A stretch of 64,000 nucleotides of DNA from Sphingomonadaceae bacterium PASS1 (GTDB lineage Bacteria > Pseudomonadota > Alphaproteobacteria > Sphingomonadales > Sphingomonadaceae), in NCBI GenBank assembly GCA_002255985.1, contig NKIR01000008.1, positions 62,001-126,000 of the forward strand, read 5' to 3'. Shown in pieces: positions 47,370 through 58,675 of the stretch; the first letter of the stretch is position 1; every line of letters begins with the position of its first letter. The notes below the pieces were generated by a model that saw nothing but the letters and a program-made list of their open reading frames with translations, ran no database searches and was not told where the DNA came from. A program made the position numbers and the translations under genes.

Positions 47370-47822
47370 TTGGACACCCCCGCTTTTGACAGCAGTCCGG
47401 ATCCGGACAATCCCGGTTGGCTAAACTGGCGAATGACCGATGCCACGCGCTATAATGGCACGGTGCTCGGCAAAATGATTATTCGCAGCGAGGGCGCAAA
47501 TAAAGCCCGTCTGCGTATGTTTCCGGAGCACAGGCACAGTAACTTGCGTGATTCCGTGCATGGTGGCGTCACGCTCGGTTTTATCGACGTTGCGATGTTC
47601 GGCACATCACGGATTTTGGGGCTGATCGAAGCAGGCACTGCCGTTACGCTGGACTTGTCGGTGCAATTCATTGGCGCTGGTGTAATCGGCGCACCACTTG
47701 AGGCAGAGGTTGAACTTCTGGAGGAAACGGGACGTTTGCTGTTCATGCGCGGCATTGTCTCGCAAGGTGAATCCCGCGTCGCCGCGTTTTCGGGCACGAT
47801 TCGGAAACCAACCAAGAAATGA
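47370..47822 (+). CDS. PaaI-family thioesterase (hotdog fold)
   Basis: Probable acyl-CoA thioesterase. The hotdog motif with HGGVTLGFIDVAMFGTS near residue 65 has the family's catalytic Asp. It has 150 residues from a TTG start; a Met at 47433 is an alternative but would remove the first strand. It sits 15 bases after sdhB and overlaps zapE by 4 bases, so it is part of an operon. Substrate unknown. Confidence 0.85.
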   Translation: MDTPAFDSSPDPDNPGWLNWRMTDATRYNGTVLGKMIIRSEGANKARLRMFPEHRHSNLRDSVHGGVTLGFIDVAMFGTSRILGLIEAGTAVTLDLSVQFIGAGVIGAPLEAEVELLEETGRLLFMRGIVSQGESRVAAFSGTIRKPTKK

Positions 47823-48940
47823 TAGCCGCCTCGGTCACGGATCGGCACGCAGCCCTAGTTAGTGCAGGGGAACTGAAGCCCGATGTTGATCAAGCCAAGG
47901 CCGTTTTGGCGCTGGCAAAAGTGCAAGCAGAGCTTGAAGCGGTGCCGCCTCGCGGAAGCACAATGTGGCGCTTCTTGGGACGCAAGCCTGACCCAGCCCG
48001 TGGGCTATATTTATGGGGCGGTGTTGGGCGCGGAAAATCCATGCTCATGGACCTGTTTTTCGAGAGCGTTCAAATACAGCGGAAACGTCGTGCCCATTTC
48101 CACGAGTTCATGCTGGACATCCACGCGCGGCTAAAGGTTGAGCGCGAAAAAGAAAAAGGCGATCCTATTACGCCCGTGGTCGCGGCATTGGCGGATGAAG
48201 CACGGTTGCTTTGTTTTGACGAAATGGTGGTCAACAACATGGCCGATGCAGCAATTATGTCGCGGCTTTTTGCGGGATTGATTGCTGCGGGCGTCACGGT
48301 GGTAACAACATCGAACCGGCACCCCGATGACCTGTATAAGGATGGCCTCAACCGCCAGCTGTTTTTGCCGTTCATTGCGTTGATCAAAGACAGGCTAGAT
48401 ATTTTTGCGCTCGATGGCCCTACAGACTATCGGCGCGACCGTTTGGGCAATGCCAAAACCTGGCTCGTACCCAATGGCGCCGAGGCGACGGCCGCGCTTT
48501 CGGAAACATTCTTCCGGATGACGGATTACCCGCCAGAGGACCGCGCACATGTCCCCACGTTGGAGCTAGACGTGGGCGGCGGTCGTACGCTGCATGTGCC
48601 AAAAGCGCTTAAGGGCGTAGCCGTTTTCTCGTTCAAGCGTCTTTGCGCCGAGGCTCGTGGTGCCGCTGACTATCTGGCGATAGCGCGGCGTTTCCATACG
48701 GTGCTAATGGTGGGCATACCCGTGCTTGGGCCGCACAACCGCAATGAAGCCGCGCGATTTGTGACGCTGATCGATGCGTTGTACGAATACCGCGTAAAGC
48801 TGCTTGCAAGCGCCGATGCTTTGCCCGATGCTCTATACACGCAGGGCGACGGACGTTTCGAATTTGAACGCACGGTGTCTCGATTGTTAGAGATGCAGTC
48901 AGAAGAATATCTAGCACTGGGGCACGGTGCGGACGAATAG
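47819..48940 (+). CDS. zapE: cell division protein ZapE (AFG1-like ATPase)
   Basis: P-loop ATPase that in E. coli destabilises FtsZ filaments during constriction. Walker A is LWGGVGRGKSMLMDLFFE near residue 63 and Walker B is RLLCFDEMVVNNMADA. It has 373 residues. It overlaps the thioesterase by 4 bases and is directly followed by the M20 peptidase. Closeness to TCA genes is common in alphaproteobacteria. Confidence 0.92.
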   Translation: MIAASVTDRHAALVSAGELKPDVDQAKAVLALAKVQAELEAVPPRGSTMWRFLGRKPDPARGLYLWGGVGRGKSMLMDLFFESVQIQRKRRAHFHEFMLDIHARLKVEREKEKGDPITPVVAALADEARLLCFDEMVVNNMADAAIMSRLFAGLIAAGVTVVTTSNRHPDDLYKDGLNRQLFLPFIALIKDRLDIFALDGPTDYRRDRLGNAKTWLVPNGAEATAALSETFFRMTDYPPEDRAHVPTLELDVGGGRTLHVPKALKGVAVFSFKRLCAEARGAADYLAIARRFHTVLMVGIPVLGPHNRNEAARFVTLIDALYEYRVKLLASADALPDALYTQGDGRFEFERTVSRLLEMQSEEYLALGHGADE

Positions 48941-48951
48941 TGGGAGTATTT

Positions 48952-50394
48952 ATGCGCTTGAAGACCTTGTTGATTTCGACAGTTTTGTTAGGCGCTATGC
49001 CTGCGATGGCTGCAACACCCGCAACCGTGACCGTGTCGCCGGAGCGCCAGAAGGCGACGCACGACATGTTCGAGCACGTGGTCAATATCCCTACCGTTTT
49101 TGGCCGTGGTAGAGTTCCTGAAATGGCGAACTATCTTGCCGACCAATATAAAGCCGCTGGTTTTCCTGCAGAAGATGTCGAAGTTGTTTCGTATGACAGC
49201 ACGGATCCGATCGCCAAGGTAACCGAGAAGACAGCTGCACTCATCGTTCGCTGGCGGGCGCCGGGCAAAGCCAAGGCGAAGCCGATCATGTTGATGGGCC
49301 ATATGGACGTCGTCGAGGCGAAGCGTGAAGATTCAACAACCGATCCCTTTGTTCTGACAGAGAAGGACGGTTATTATTACGGTCGCGGTACCATCGATAT
49401 GAAGGATGGCATCGTTGGCATTACGCAGGCGCTGATTGACCTGAAAGCATCCGGTTTCAAGCCAACGCGCGATATCGTCGTCTTTTTTACAGGGGATGAA
49501 GAAACCAATGGCATCGGCGCCGATAAAGGCGCGTCCGAATGGAAAGAGAAATTGAACGTCGAATATGGCCTGAACGCAGATGGCGGCGGCGGCGGATTTT
49601 TTCCAGACGGGCGGAATGCCGGCTTTATGATGCAGACTGCTGAAAAGACCTTCGCCGGATACACGCTTACGGTGCGCAATCGTGGTGGTCATTCGTCCAA
49701 GCCACGCAAAGATAATGCGATCTACAGTCTGGCACATGCCGTGGAGAAAATCGAAGCGCACCGGTTTGAGCCAATGCTCAGCGAAACAACGCGCGCATAT
49801 TTTACGGAACGACAGAAGCAGGAAAAGGGTGCATTGGGCGATGCCATGCGGGCTTGGTTGGCAAACCCGAATGATGGTGCCGCCGCGGACATCATTGAGG
49901 CCGATGAAGCCGAGGTTGGCCTGACCCGCACACGCTGCGTTCCGACACGGCTTTTTGCCGGTCACGCTGACAATGCGCTGCCGCAATTGGCGACCGCGAT
50001 GATTAACTGCCGCATTTTTCCCGGCATTGATCCAAACGACGTCCAAAAGAATTTGGCTGCAATCGTTGCTGATCCAGAGGTCATAGTGTCGCGTAACGAC
50101 GATTATGTTGCGTCACTCTCTTCGCCATTACGGCCAGACGTCGTGAATGCGTTTACCAAAGCCATCCATACATTGCATCCCGGAGCACCGATTTCGCCCG
50201 AGATGTCGACCGGGGCGAGCGATGCACGTCCATTCCGTGTCGCGGGCATCCCGATTTACGGTGCAAATGGTGCTTGGGTCGTCGTTCCCGTTGATTTCAG
50301 AGCGCATGGCAAGGACGAGCGTCTTCCGGTGAAAGCCCTTCAGGACAACGTGGTCCACTGGAAGTTGATGCTCTCTGAACTGGCGGGAAAATAG
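48952..50394 (+). CDS. M20/M25/M40 family metallopeptidase, exported
   Basis: Zinc peptidase with a signal peptide (about residues 1-20, ending AMPAMA). Metal ligands are visible in MLMGHMDVVEAKRED and YYGRGTIDMKDGIVG, with the general base in FFTGDEETNGIGADKGA. The dimerisation domain follows (YTLTVRNRGGHSSKPRKDNA). I take the Met at 48952, 6 bases after GGGAG, so it has 480 residues. It is probably periplasmic. mdh follows after 132 bases. Confidence 0.91.
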   Translation: MRLKTLLISTVLLGAMPAMAATPATVTVSPERQKATHDMFEHVVNIPTVFGRGRVPEMANYLADQYKAAGFPAEDVEVVSYDSTDPIAKVTEKTAALIVRWRAPGKAKAKPIMLMGHMDVVEAKREDSTTDPFVLTEKDGYYYGRGTIDMKDGIVGITQALIDLKASGFKPTRDIVVFFTGDEETNGIGADKGASEWKEKLNVEYGLNADGGGGGFFPDGRNAGFMMQTAEKTFAGYTLTVRNRGGHSSKPRKDNAIYSLAHAVEKIEAHRFEPMLSETTRAYFTERQKQEKGALGDAMRAWLANPNDGAAADIIEADEAEVGLTRTRCVPTRLFAGHADNALPQLATAMINCRIFPGIDPNDVQKNLAAIVADPEVIVSRNDDYVASLSSPLRPDVVNAFTKAIHTLHPGAPISPEMSTGASDARPFRVAGIPIYGANGAWVVVPVDFRAHGKDERLPVKALQDNVVHWKLMLSELAGK

Positions 50395-50456
50395 ACGCTA
50401 TCGCTATTGCGAACTGTTATCAGAAAAAGCCTTAACTTTGGGCCTTTATTGGGTTG

Positions 50457-50465
50457 TTATCCACA
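50457..50465 (+). promoter_or_regulatory. consensus DnaA-box sequence upstream of mdh
   Basis: TTATCCACA, the perfect consensus DnaA box, stands alone 62 bases before the mdh ATG. A single 9-mer is expected about once per 130 kb per strand pair by chance, so its use is uncertain. Confidence 0.25.
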
Positions 50466-50499
50466 GCGATTCGGCGTAACGACGCCGCAATTCCGCTAA

Positions 50500-51489
<990 letters not shown>

Positions 51490-51516
51490 GCGAGCCCCCG
51501 AATTCAGGAGACGTAT

Positions 51517-52401
51517 GTGAGCATCCTTATCAACAAAAACACCAAGGTCATCACGCAGGGTATGACGGGTGCCACAGGTACATTCCATACCGAGCAGGCG
51601 CTTGCTTATGGCACGCAGATGGTTGGCGGTGTGACGCCGGGCAAAGGCGGAACAACGCATATTGGCCTACCGATGTTTGACACGGTGCTCGAGGCCAAGC
51701 AAACAACAGGTGCGGATGCGTCGGTTGTCTATGTGCCACCGCCCTTTGCGGCTGACTCAATCCTTGAAGCCATCGACGCGGAGATCCCGTTGATCGTCTG
51801 CATCACCGAGGGCATTCCTGTGCTCGACATGGTGAAGGTAAAGCGCGCATTGTCGGGTTCGAAATCGCGCCTGATTGGCCCGAACTGCCCTGGCGTTCTG
51901 ACACCCAATGAATGCAAAATCGGCATCATGCCCGGCAGCATTTTCTCCGCAGGATCGGTCGGCGTCGTCTCACGTTCAGGCACGCTCACCTATGAAGCCG
52001 TGTTCCAGACCACCGCGGAAGGCCTTGGCCAGACGACAGCGGTTGGCATTGGCGGTGACCCCGTCAACGGCACCAACTTCATTGATTGCCTTGAGCTGTT
52101 CCTTGCCGATGATGCGACCAAGTCGATCATCATGATTGGTGAAATCGGCGGCAGTGCAGAAGAAGAAGCTGCACAGTTCCTGATCGACGAAGCCAAGAAG
52201 GGCCGCAAAAAGCCAATGGCTGGTTTCATCGCCGGACGCACGGCACCTCCCGGACGCCGTATGGGCCACGCTGGCGCCATCGTATCGGGCGGCAAGGGCG
52301 ACGCAGAAAGCAAGATCGCAGCAATGGAAGCAGCCGGCATCCGCGTATCGCCGTCACCATCATTGCTCGGCAAGACATTGGTCGAAGTGCTGAAGGGTTG
52401 A
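51517..52401 (+). CDS. sucD: succinyl-CoA synthetase alpha subunit
   Basis: Couples succinyl-CoA cleavage to NTP formation with the beta subunit SucC. Typical segments are [49 protein letters not shown] and the phosphohistidine in [21 protein letters not shown] start, 294 residues. It follows mdh by 27 bases. sucC, usually just upstream of sucD, is not in the window. Confidence 0.96.
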   Translation: MSILINKNTKVITQGMTGATGTFHTEQALAYGTQMVGGVTPGKGGTTHIGLPMFDTVLEAKQTTGADASVVYVPPPFAADSILEAIDAEIPLIVCITEGIPVLDMVKVKRALSGSKSRLIGPNCPGVLTPNECKIGIMPGSIFSAGSVGVVSRSGTLTYEAVFQTTAEGLGQTTAVGIGGDPVNGTNFIDCLELFLADDATKSIIMIGEIGGSAEEEAAQFLIDEAKKGRKKPMAGFIAGRTAPPGRRMGHAGAIVSGGKGDAESKIAAMEAAGIRVSPSPSLLGKTLVEVLKG

Positions 52402-52406
52402 TTTTG

Positions 52407-52546
52407 ATCCTCCCCGTTCGCGGGGAGGGTGCAACTGGTGCGTAAGTACCGGGTGACGGAGGGGCCTTCCGTCTGACGCTGGGTTAGAGCGGCAACTCCC
52501 CTCCACCATCCTGCGGATGGTTCCCCTCCCCGCATATGGGGAGGAT
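52407..52546. repeat. 140-bp palindromic element with terminal inverted repeats
   Basis: The sucD-sucA gap is filled by an element whose ends are the perfect 9-bp inverted repeat ATCCTCCCC (52407-52415) / GGGGAGGAT (52538-52546). Each end also folds by itself: CCTCCCC-gttcgc-GGGGAGG (52409-52428) and CCTCCCC-gcatat-GGGGAGG (52525-52544). Two inner hairpins are GACGGA/TCCGTC (52455-52473) and ACCATCC/GGATGGT (52505-52521). It looks like the dispersed intergenic palindromes of sphingomonads. The sucA ribosome site starts 3 bases after it. Confidence 0.75.
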
Positions 52547-52559
52547 TTGGAGAAGTAAC

Positions 52560-55391
52560 ATGGGTCTTGAAAACCAAGATTTTGAAACTGAGCAAGGTCC
52601 AAGCTGGGCACGTTCGAACTGGCCTTTGTCCATCACCGATGATCTGACGGCTTCGCTTGATCCGACGCAGATGGCGGTCGAAGTCAAGGCCGCGGCAAAG
52701 GCTGCTGGCAAGCCCATGGCAGAGGCCGACGCTGTTGCCGCAGCGAGCGATTCCATTCGCGCAATGATGTTGGTTCGCACCTATCGTGTGCGCGGGCATC
52801 TGGCGGCAAATCTGGATCCGCTTGGGCTTTCCAAGCAGGATATTCCCGCCGACCTTACCCCCGAATATCATGGCTTTTCTGGCGCAGACCTCGACAAGCG
52901 GGTCTATGTCGGCGGCACGCTCGGTCTCGAATGGACCACGGTTCGTGAACTCGTCGATACGCTGCGCGCCAATTATTGTGGCCCAGTTGGCCTAGAATAT
53001 ATGCATATTTCCGACGTGGAAGAGCGCCGGTTTCTTCAAGAACGGATGGAGGGAAAAGATGCCGCCATCCAGTTTACGCCCGAAGGCAAAAAAGCCATCC
53101 TCGCTAAAGTTATCGAGGCGGAGCAATACGAAAAATTCCTTGGCCGCAAATATGTAGGTACGAAGCGGTTCGGCCTTGATGGCGGCGAATCGATGATCCC
53201 CGCGCTCGAAGCCGTCATCAAATATGGCGGTCAGCTGGGCGTGCGCGAAATCGTTTACGGCATGCCACATCGCGGCCGTCTCAACGTTTTGGCCAATGTG
53301 ATGGCAAAGCCATACCGTATCATCTTCCATGAATTTTCCGGCGGAAGCGCAAACCCCGACGATGTTGGTGGTTCGGGCGATGTGAAATACCACCTCGGCA
53401 CCAGCACCGACCGCGAATTTGACGGCATCAAGGTGCATATGAGCCTTGTACCAAATCCCTCGCACCTTGAAGCGGTGAATCCTGTCGTACTCGGCAAGGT
53501 ACGCGCGAACCAAACGGCACGCGACGACCTTGGTAAGCATGAACAAGTGTTGCCCGTGCTTCTGCACGGTGACGCGGCCTTTGCTGGTCAGGGCATCGTT
53601 TGGGAGTGCCTCGGTTTTTCTGGCATTCGTGGGTACAACACCGGCGGTTGCTTGCACTTTATCGTGAACAACCAAGTTGGTTTCACAACCAGCCCGCAAT
53701 ATGCGCGGTCTTCGCCTTATCCATCCGACGTAGCCAAGGGCGTTCAGGCACCAATATTCCACGTCAATGGTGATGATCCCGAAGCGGTGACCTTCGCGTG
53801 TAAAATTGCGATCGAATTCCGCCAGACATTCCACCGCGACATCGTCATCGACATGTGGTGCTACCGCCGCTTTGGCCACAATGAAGGCGACGAACCCGGT
53901 TTCACGCAGCCATTGATGTACAAAGTGATCAAGGGCCACCCCGCTGTCAGCAGCTTGTATGCCAAGCGGCTTGAGGCCGAGGGTGTTATCGATGCGAACT
54001 GGGCGGACGAACACGCCATGCGCTTTGTGCAGACGCTTGAGCAGGAATTCACCAGCGCAGCCGACTATAAAGCCAATGCCGCTGACTGGTTTGGCGGACG
54101 TTGGTCGGGCCTGTCGAAGCCAGCCGATCCGGAAACCGCACGCCGGAATGTGCAAACAGGTGTTTCCAAAAAGCTATTCGATAGCTTGGGTCGTACACTG
54201 ACCACTGTGCCCGAGGGTCATAATATCCACCCGACACTCAACCGTGTGCTCGATGCCAAAAAAGCCATGTTCAGCACAGGCGCGAACTTTGACTGGGCAA
54301 CAGGCGAAGCGCTTGGCTTTGGGTCTTTGCTTTCCGAAGGCTATGGCGTGCGCCTATCGGGCCAAGATTCAGGTCGCGGTACATTCAGCCAACGCCACGG
54401 CGTATGGATCGACCAGACGACTGAGGCAAAATACGTCCCGCTGGCAACCTTGCCGCATGGCCGTTTTGAAATCCTCGACAGTCCATTGTCGGAATTCGGC
54501 GTGCTGGGTTTTGAATATGGCTATGCGGGTGCCGAACCAAAGACACTGGTGCTTTGGGAAGCGCAATTTGGTGACTTCGTGAATGGCGCACAGACCATGA
54601 TCGACCAGTTTATTGCCGCCGGTGAAGCAAAATGGTTGCGCGCCAATGGCCTCGTGATGCTTTTGCCACACGGCTATGAAGGACAAGGTCCGGAACATAG
54701 CTCGGCTCGGCTTGAACGCTTCCTGCAATTGTGCGCCGAAGACAATATTCAGGTCGCAAATTGCACGACGCCTGCAAACTATTTCCATTTGCTGCGCAGG
54801 CAGATGGCACGGCCATTCCGCAAGCCGCTTATCGTCATGACGCCAAAATCCTTGCTGCGGCACAAGCTTGCGGTTTCCAAGGCAGAGGATTTCCAAGGCG
54901 AAAGCCACTTCATGCGGATCCTGTCAGACATCAATGCGCCTGCGGACAAGGATGTCAAACGACTGGTCCTATGTTCGGGCAAGGTTGCGTATGACCTGAT
55001 GGAAGCGCGCGATGCATCGGGCGACAAGAACACCGCCATTGTCCGCATAGAGCAGCTGTATCCGTTCCCGGCCGAACCGTTGATTATCCGGTTGAAGCGT
55101 ATGACCAATTTGGAAGAGGTCGTTTGGGCTCAGGAAGAGCCGCGCAATGCCGGCAGCTGGAGCTTCGTCGACCCCTATCTGGAAGAATGCCTCGCAGAAG
55201 CCAATGTCGGCCCCGTACGCGCACGTTATGCCGGACGCAAAGCCGCAGCCGCGACAGCCACAGGCCTTGCCAAGCGCCACCAAGCCGAACAGGCCGCGTT
55301 GGTTGCAGAAGCACTGGGCCACAATGTCCGCGAAGAAATCCGCCGCCAACGCACTGGGGGAGCCAAGCCGGTCACCCCTCCATCCTCCTGA
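52560..55391 (+). CDS. sucA: 2-oxoglutarate dehydrogenase E1 component
   Basis: Thiamine-diphosphate enzyme that decarboxylates 2-oxoglutarate. It has 943 residues. YGMPHRGRLNVLANVM, the ThDP motif region GDAAFAGQGIVWECLGFS and the later GYEGQGPEHSSARLERFLQL are family marks. I start at the Met at 52560 behind GGAGAAG, dropping 8 residues that would come from the palindromic element. It forms an operon with sucB and lpd. Confidence 0.97.
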   Translation: MGLENQDFETEQGPSWARSNWPLSITDDLTASLDPTQMAVEVKAAAKAAGKPMAEADAVAAASDSIRAMMLVRTYRVRGHLAANLDPLGLSKQDIPADLTPEYHGFSGADLDKRVYVGGTLGLEWTTVRELVDTLRANYCGPVGLEYMHISDVEERRFLQERMEGKDAAIQFTPEGKKAILAKVIEAEQYEKFLGRKYVGTKRFGLDGGESMIPALEAVIKYGGQLGVREIVYGMPHRGRLNVLANVMAKPYRIIFHEFSGGSANPDDVGGSGDVKYHLGTSTDREFDGIKVHMSLVPNPSHLEAVNPVVLGKVRANQTARDDLGKHEQVLPVLLHGDAAFAGQGIVWECLGFSGIRGYNTGGCLHFIVNNQVGFTTSPQYARSSPYPSDVAKGVQAPIFHVNGDDPEAVTFACKIAIEFRQTFHRDIVIDMWCYRRFGHNEGDEPGFTQPLMYKVIKGHPAVSSLYAKRLEAEGVIDANWADEHAMRFVQTLEQEFTSAADYKANAADWFGGRWSGLSKPADPETARRNVQTGVSKKLFDSLGRTLTTVPEGHNIHPTLNRVLDAKKAMFSTGANFDWATGEALGFGSLLSEGYGVRLSGQDSGRGTFSQRHGVWIDQTTEAKYVPLATLPHGRFEILDSPLSEFGVLGFEYGYAGAEPKTLVLWEAQFGDFVNGAQTMIDQFIAAGEAKWLRANGLVMLLPHGYEGQGPEHSSARLERFLQLCAEDNIQVANCTTPANYFHLLRRQMARPFRKPLIVMTPKSLLRHKLAVSKAEDFQGESHFMRILSDINAPADKDVKRLVLCSGKVAYDLMEARDASGDKNTAIVRIEQLYPFPAEPLIIRLKRMTNLEEVVWAQEEPRNAGSWSFVDPYLEECLAEANVGPVRARYAGRKAAAATATGLAKRHQAEQAALVAEALGHNVREEIRRQRTGGAKPVTPPSS

Positions 55392-55401
55392 GGATTGAAT
55401 T

Positions 55402-56628
55402 ATGAGCACTGAAGTTAAAGTCCCCGTACTGGGCGAGTCCATCACTGAAGCGACCCTTGGCCAATGGTTGAAGAAACCGGGTGAGCCGGTTGCGGTCGAT
55501 GAACCGATAGCCAGCCTTGAAACCGACAAGGTCGCGGTCGAAGTGCCGTCGCCTGTCGCTGGTATCATGGGAGCCTATGCCGTTGAGGAAGGCGCGACCG
55601 TTAATGTCGGCGCGGTCATTGGTTCGATCGATACTGGCACCGGAGCCGCCACAGCACCTGCTGCTGCCGCTGCCGCTGTGGCCGCCGCCGTTACGAGCAC
55701 CGCTGCGCCTGCATCGGCTGCTGCTTCTGAAAATAGCGATCTGCCATTGTCGCCTGCGGTCCGCCGCCTGGTGCTTGAGCTGGGCATTGACCCAAGCAAG
55801 ATCAAAGGCACCGGCAAAGACGGCCGCCTGACTAAGGAAGATGTTGTTGCTGCTGCAAAGGGTGCGCCTGCGGCTGCAGCCACTTCAGCATCAACGGCAA
55901 CGCCAGTTGCGTCTGCACCGACAGGTACACGTCAGGAAGAGCGCGTGAAGATGACGCGTCTGCGCCAGACAATCGCAAAGCGTTTGAAGTCTGCACAAGA
56001 CACAGCCGCCCTACTGACGACATTTAACGATGTCGATATGTCCGCCGTGATCGAAGCGCGCGCAACCTACAAAGACCTGTTTGAAAAAAAGCACGGCGTA
56101 CGCCTCGGCTTCATGGGCTTCTTTACCAAGGCTGTTGCTTTGGCAGCGCGTGACGTTCCTGCCGTAAATGCGCAGATCGATGGCGACGAAATCGTCTATC
56201 ACAATTATCTCGACGTCTCGGTCGCGGTAAGTGCGCCAAATGGCCTCGTGGTACCCGTCGTACGCAACGCGGACGCCATGAGCTTTGCACAGATTGAAAA
56301 GGCGATTGGTGATTTTGGCGCAAAGGCAAAGGCCGGCACGCTCACCATGGAAGATATGTCGGGCGGAACCTTTACCATTTCCAACGGCGGCGTGTTTGGC
56401 AGCCTGATGTCCACCCCGATTATCAACCCGCCACAGTCCGCCGTGCTTGGTCTTCACCGTATCGAAGACCGCGCCGTGGTCCGCGACGGACAGGTTGTTG
56501 TTCGCCCAATGATGTATCTGGCGTTAAGCTACGACCATCGACTCATTGACGGCCGCGAGGCAGTGACTTTCCTAAAAATCGTCAAAGAGGCGATTGAAGA
56601 CCCGACCCGGTTGTTGATCGACCTTTAA
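55402..56628 (+). CDS. sucB: dihydrolipoamide succinyltransferase (E2)
   Basis: Core of the 2-oxoglutarate dehydrogenase complex. The lipoyl domain has the lipoylated Lys in [11 protein letters not shown] near residue 43, then an Ala-rich linker, the peripheral-subunit-binding domain ([32 protein letters not shown]) and the catalytic domain ending in [17 protein letters not shown]. It has 408 residues. It follows sucA by 10 bases and precedes lpd by 11. Confidence 0.97.
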   Translation: MSTEVKVPVLGESITEATLGQWLKKPGEPVAVDEPIASLETDKVAVEVPSPVAGIMGAYAVEEGATVNVGAVIGSIDTGTGAATAPAAAAAAVAAAVTSTAAPASAAASENSDLPLSPAVRRLVLELGIDPSKIKGTGKDGRLTKEDVVAAAKGAPAAAATSASTATPVASAPTGTRQEERVKMTRLRQTIAKRLKSAQDTAALLTTFNDVDMSAVIEARATYKDLFEKKHGVRLGFMGFFTKAVALAARDVPAVNAQIDGDEIVYHNYLDVSVAVSAPNGLVVPVVRNADAMSFAQIEKAIGDFGAKAKAGTLTMEDMSGGTFTISNGGVFGSLMSTPIINPPQSAVLGLHRIEDRAVVRDGQVVVRPMMYLALSYDHRLIDGREAVTFLKIVKEAIEDPTRLLIDL

Positions 56629-56639
56629 GGAGCTGAGCA

Positions 56640-58049
56640 ATGGCAGAACATGATTATGACCTGATCGTTATCGGTGCAGGTCCCGGCGGTTATGTTGCCG
56701 CCATCCGTGCCGCACAACTCGGCCTGAAAACAGCCTGCGTCGAAAGCCGCGAGACATTGGGTGGCACGTGCCTCAACGTCGGCTGCATTCCGTCGAAAGC
56801 TTTGCTGCACGCATCCGAAATGTACCATGAGGCACAATCGGGTTCGCTGGCGAAATTTGGCATCGATTTTAAGGGCGTCTCGCTCAACCTCGACCAAATG
56901 CACGCCGAAAAAGCGAAGGCCGTGTCCGAATTGACCGGCGGCATCGAGTTTCTGTTTAAAAAGAACAAGGTTGATTGGCTCAAGGGCCGCGCCGCGTTCA
57001 CATCAGCCAACAGTATTGATATCGCAGGCAAAAATTACACCGCCAAAAACATCATGGTGGCGACAGGATCATCGGTAACACCATTGCCCGGTGTCGAAAT
57101 AGACCAAAAGGTTATCGTCGATTCCACCGGCGCGCTGGCTTTGCCAAAGGTGCCAAAGCACATGGTCGTCATTGGCGGCGGTGTTATTGGACTTGAGCTT
57201 GGAAGTGTGTGGTTACGTCTTGGCGCGCAAGTGACTGTGGTCGAATATCTTGACCAGATCCTGCCCGGCATGGACGGCGAAGTCCGCAAGGAAGCCGCCA
57301 AGATCTTCAAAAAACAGGGCTTCAACCTGCGCATGGGCACCAAGGTTACCGGCGCAACAGTAAAGGGCGGCATGGCCACGCTGACGGTTGAACCATCAGC
57401 AGGCGGTGCAAGCGAAACAATCGAAGCGGATTGCGTACTTGTGGCGATTGGTCGCCGTCCCAACACCGACGGCCTCGATATGGAAAAAGCGGGTCTCGCG
57501 GTCAACACGCGCGGACAGATTGAAATCGGACATGATTTCCAGACCAATGTCCCCGGCATCTACGCGATCGGTGACGTTTGCCCCGGTCCAATGCTGGCGC
57601 ACAAGGCCGAAGACGAAGGCATTGCCGCGGCTGAATTTGTTGCGGGCCTGACGGGCATCGTCAACCATGACGTCATCCCGAGCGTCGTCTACACCTACCC
57701 TGAAATCGCCAGCGTTGGCCTGTCCGAAGAAGCAGCGAAGGAACATGCTTCTGCTTCGGGTGGCGAGATCAAGGTCGGCAAATTCCCGATGATGGCGAAC
57801 CGCCGTGCGAAAACAAATCGCACCACGGACGGCTTCGTCAAAGTCATTGCCGATGCAAAAACCGACCGTGTGCTTGGCGTGCATATCATCGCATCCATCG
57901 CCGGAAGCATGATCGCTGAAGCAGCCGTAGCTATGGAATTCGGTGCGACTTCGGAAGATATTGCATACACCTGCCATGCCCACCCGACCCATGCCGAAGC
58001 CTTGAAGGAAGCGGCCATGGCAGTGACCGGCAAACCGATCCACATGTGA
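56640..58049 (+). CDS. lpdA: dihydrolipoamide dehydrogenase (E3)
   Basis: Flavoprotein that reoxidises the lipoyl groups of E2. The FAD loop is VIGAGPGGYVAAIRAAQLG; the redox disulfide is in GGTCLNVGCIPSKALL; the NAD loop is VVIGGGVIGLELGSVWLRLG; the catalytic His-Glu pair lies in HAHPTHAEALKEA. It has 469 residues. A YicG-type gene begins on its stop codon. Confidence 0.97.
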   Translation: MAEHDYDLIVIGAGPGGYVAAIRAAQLGLKTACVESRETLGGTCLNVGCIPSKALLHASEMYHEAQSGSLAKFGIDFKGVSLNLDQMHAEKAKAVSELTGGIEFLFKKNKVDWLKGRAAFTSANSIDIAGKNYTAKNIMVATGSSVTPLPGVEIDQKVIVDSTGALALPKVPKHMVVIGGGVIGLELGSVWLRLGAQVTVVEYLDQILPGMDGEVRKEAAKIFKKQGFNLRMGTKVTGATVKGGMATLTVEPSAGGASETIEADCVLVAIGRRPNTDGLDMEKAGLAVNTRGQIEIGHDFQTNVPGIYAIGDVCPGPMLAHKAEDEGIAAAEFVAGLTGIVNHDVIPSVVYTYPEIASVGLSEEAAKEHASASGGEIKVGKFPMMANRRAKTNRTTDGFVKVIADAKTDRVLGVHIIASIAGSMIAEAAVAMEFGATSEDIAYTCHAHPTHAEALKEAAMAVTGKPIHM

Positions 58050-58675
58050 TGATTACCCAAGCGGCCCAAATAGCCCCGGCCATGATTTCATGGCTGGACC
58101 TATTTGGAATCGCTGTATTCGCGGCATCGGGCGCTCTCGCCGTCGCGCACCGCAAACAAACGCTCGTGACGTTCTCCTTCTTTGCGCTGGTTACCGGCGT
58201 GGGCGGTGGTACTGTTCGTGACCTGCTTATTGGTGCGCCCGTTTTCTGGGTTCATGATTGGCGTTTTGCGGCAACCTGTCTTGTGACCGCAGGACTAGTT
58301 TGGGTAACGCCGCAGCATTTTTGGAAGCCGCGTGCGCTTGACTGGTTTGATGCCGTGGGCATTGCCATTTACGCTGTGTTCGGCACATGGAAGTCGCTTA
58401 CGCTAGGCGTTCCATTGTTACCGGCCATGATGATGGGCGTCATCACGGCATGCGTCGGCGGTATCATTCGCGATGTGCTCGCAGGTGAGCCATCAATCCT
58501 GCTTAAACCCGAAATCTATGTGACAGCTGCGGCGCTGGCATCAGGCCTCTTTGGCCTATCATTGTTTATTGGCATACCCGTTCTGCCCGCCGCGATTTTC
58601 AGCGCGACTGCCGGTTTTGCATTGCGGGCAATGGCGATTTGGAAAGGCTGGGCGATCCCCGCATATCGGGGGTAG
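58049..58675 (+). CDS. TRIC/YicG-type membrane protein
   Basis: A 208-residue membrane protein of the trimeric intracellular cation channel family (UPF0126/YicG). About seven hydrophobic segments are seen. The two inverted halves carry the family's glycine motifs: GVGGGTVRDLLIGAPVFW and CVGGIIRDVLAGEPSILL. It may conduct cations such as K+. The ATG overlaps the lpdA stop by one base; a GTG one codon earlier is an alternative start. It is tail to tail with msrA. Confidence 0.9.
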   Translation: MITQAAQIAPAMISWLDLFGIAVFAASGALAVAHRKQTLVTFSFFALVTGVGGGTVRDLLIGAPVFWVHDWRFAATCLVTAGLVWVTPQHFWKPRALDWFDAVGIAIYAVFGTWKSLTLGVPLLPAMMMGVITACVGGIIRDVLAGEPSILLKPEIYVTAAALASGLFGLSLFIGIPVLPAAIFSATAGFALRAMAIWKGWAIPAYRG

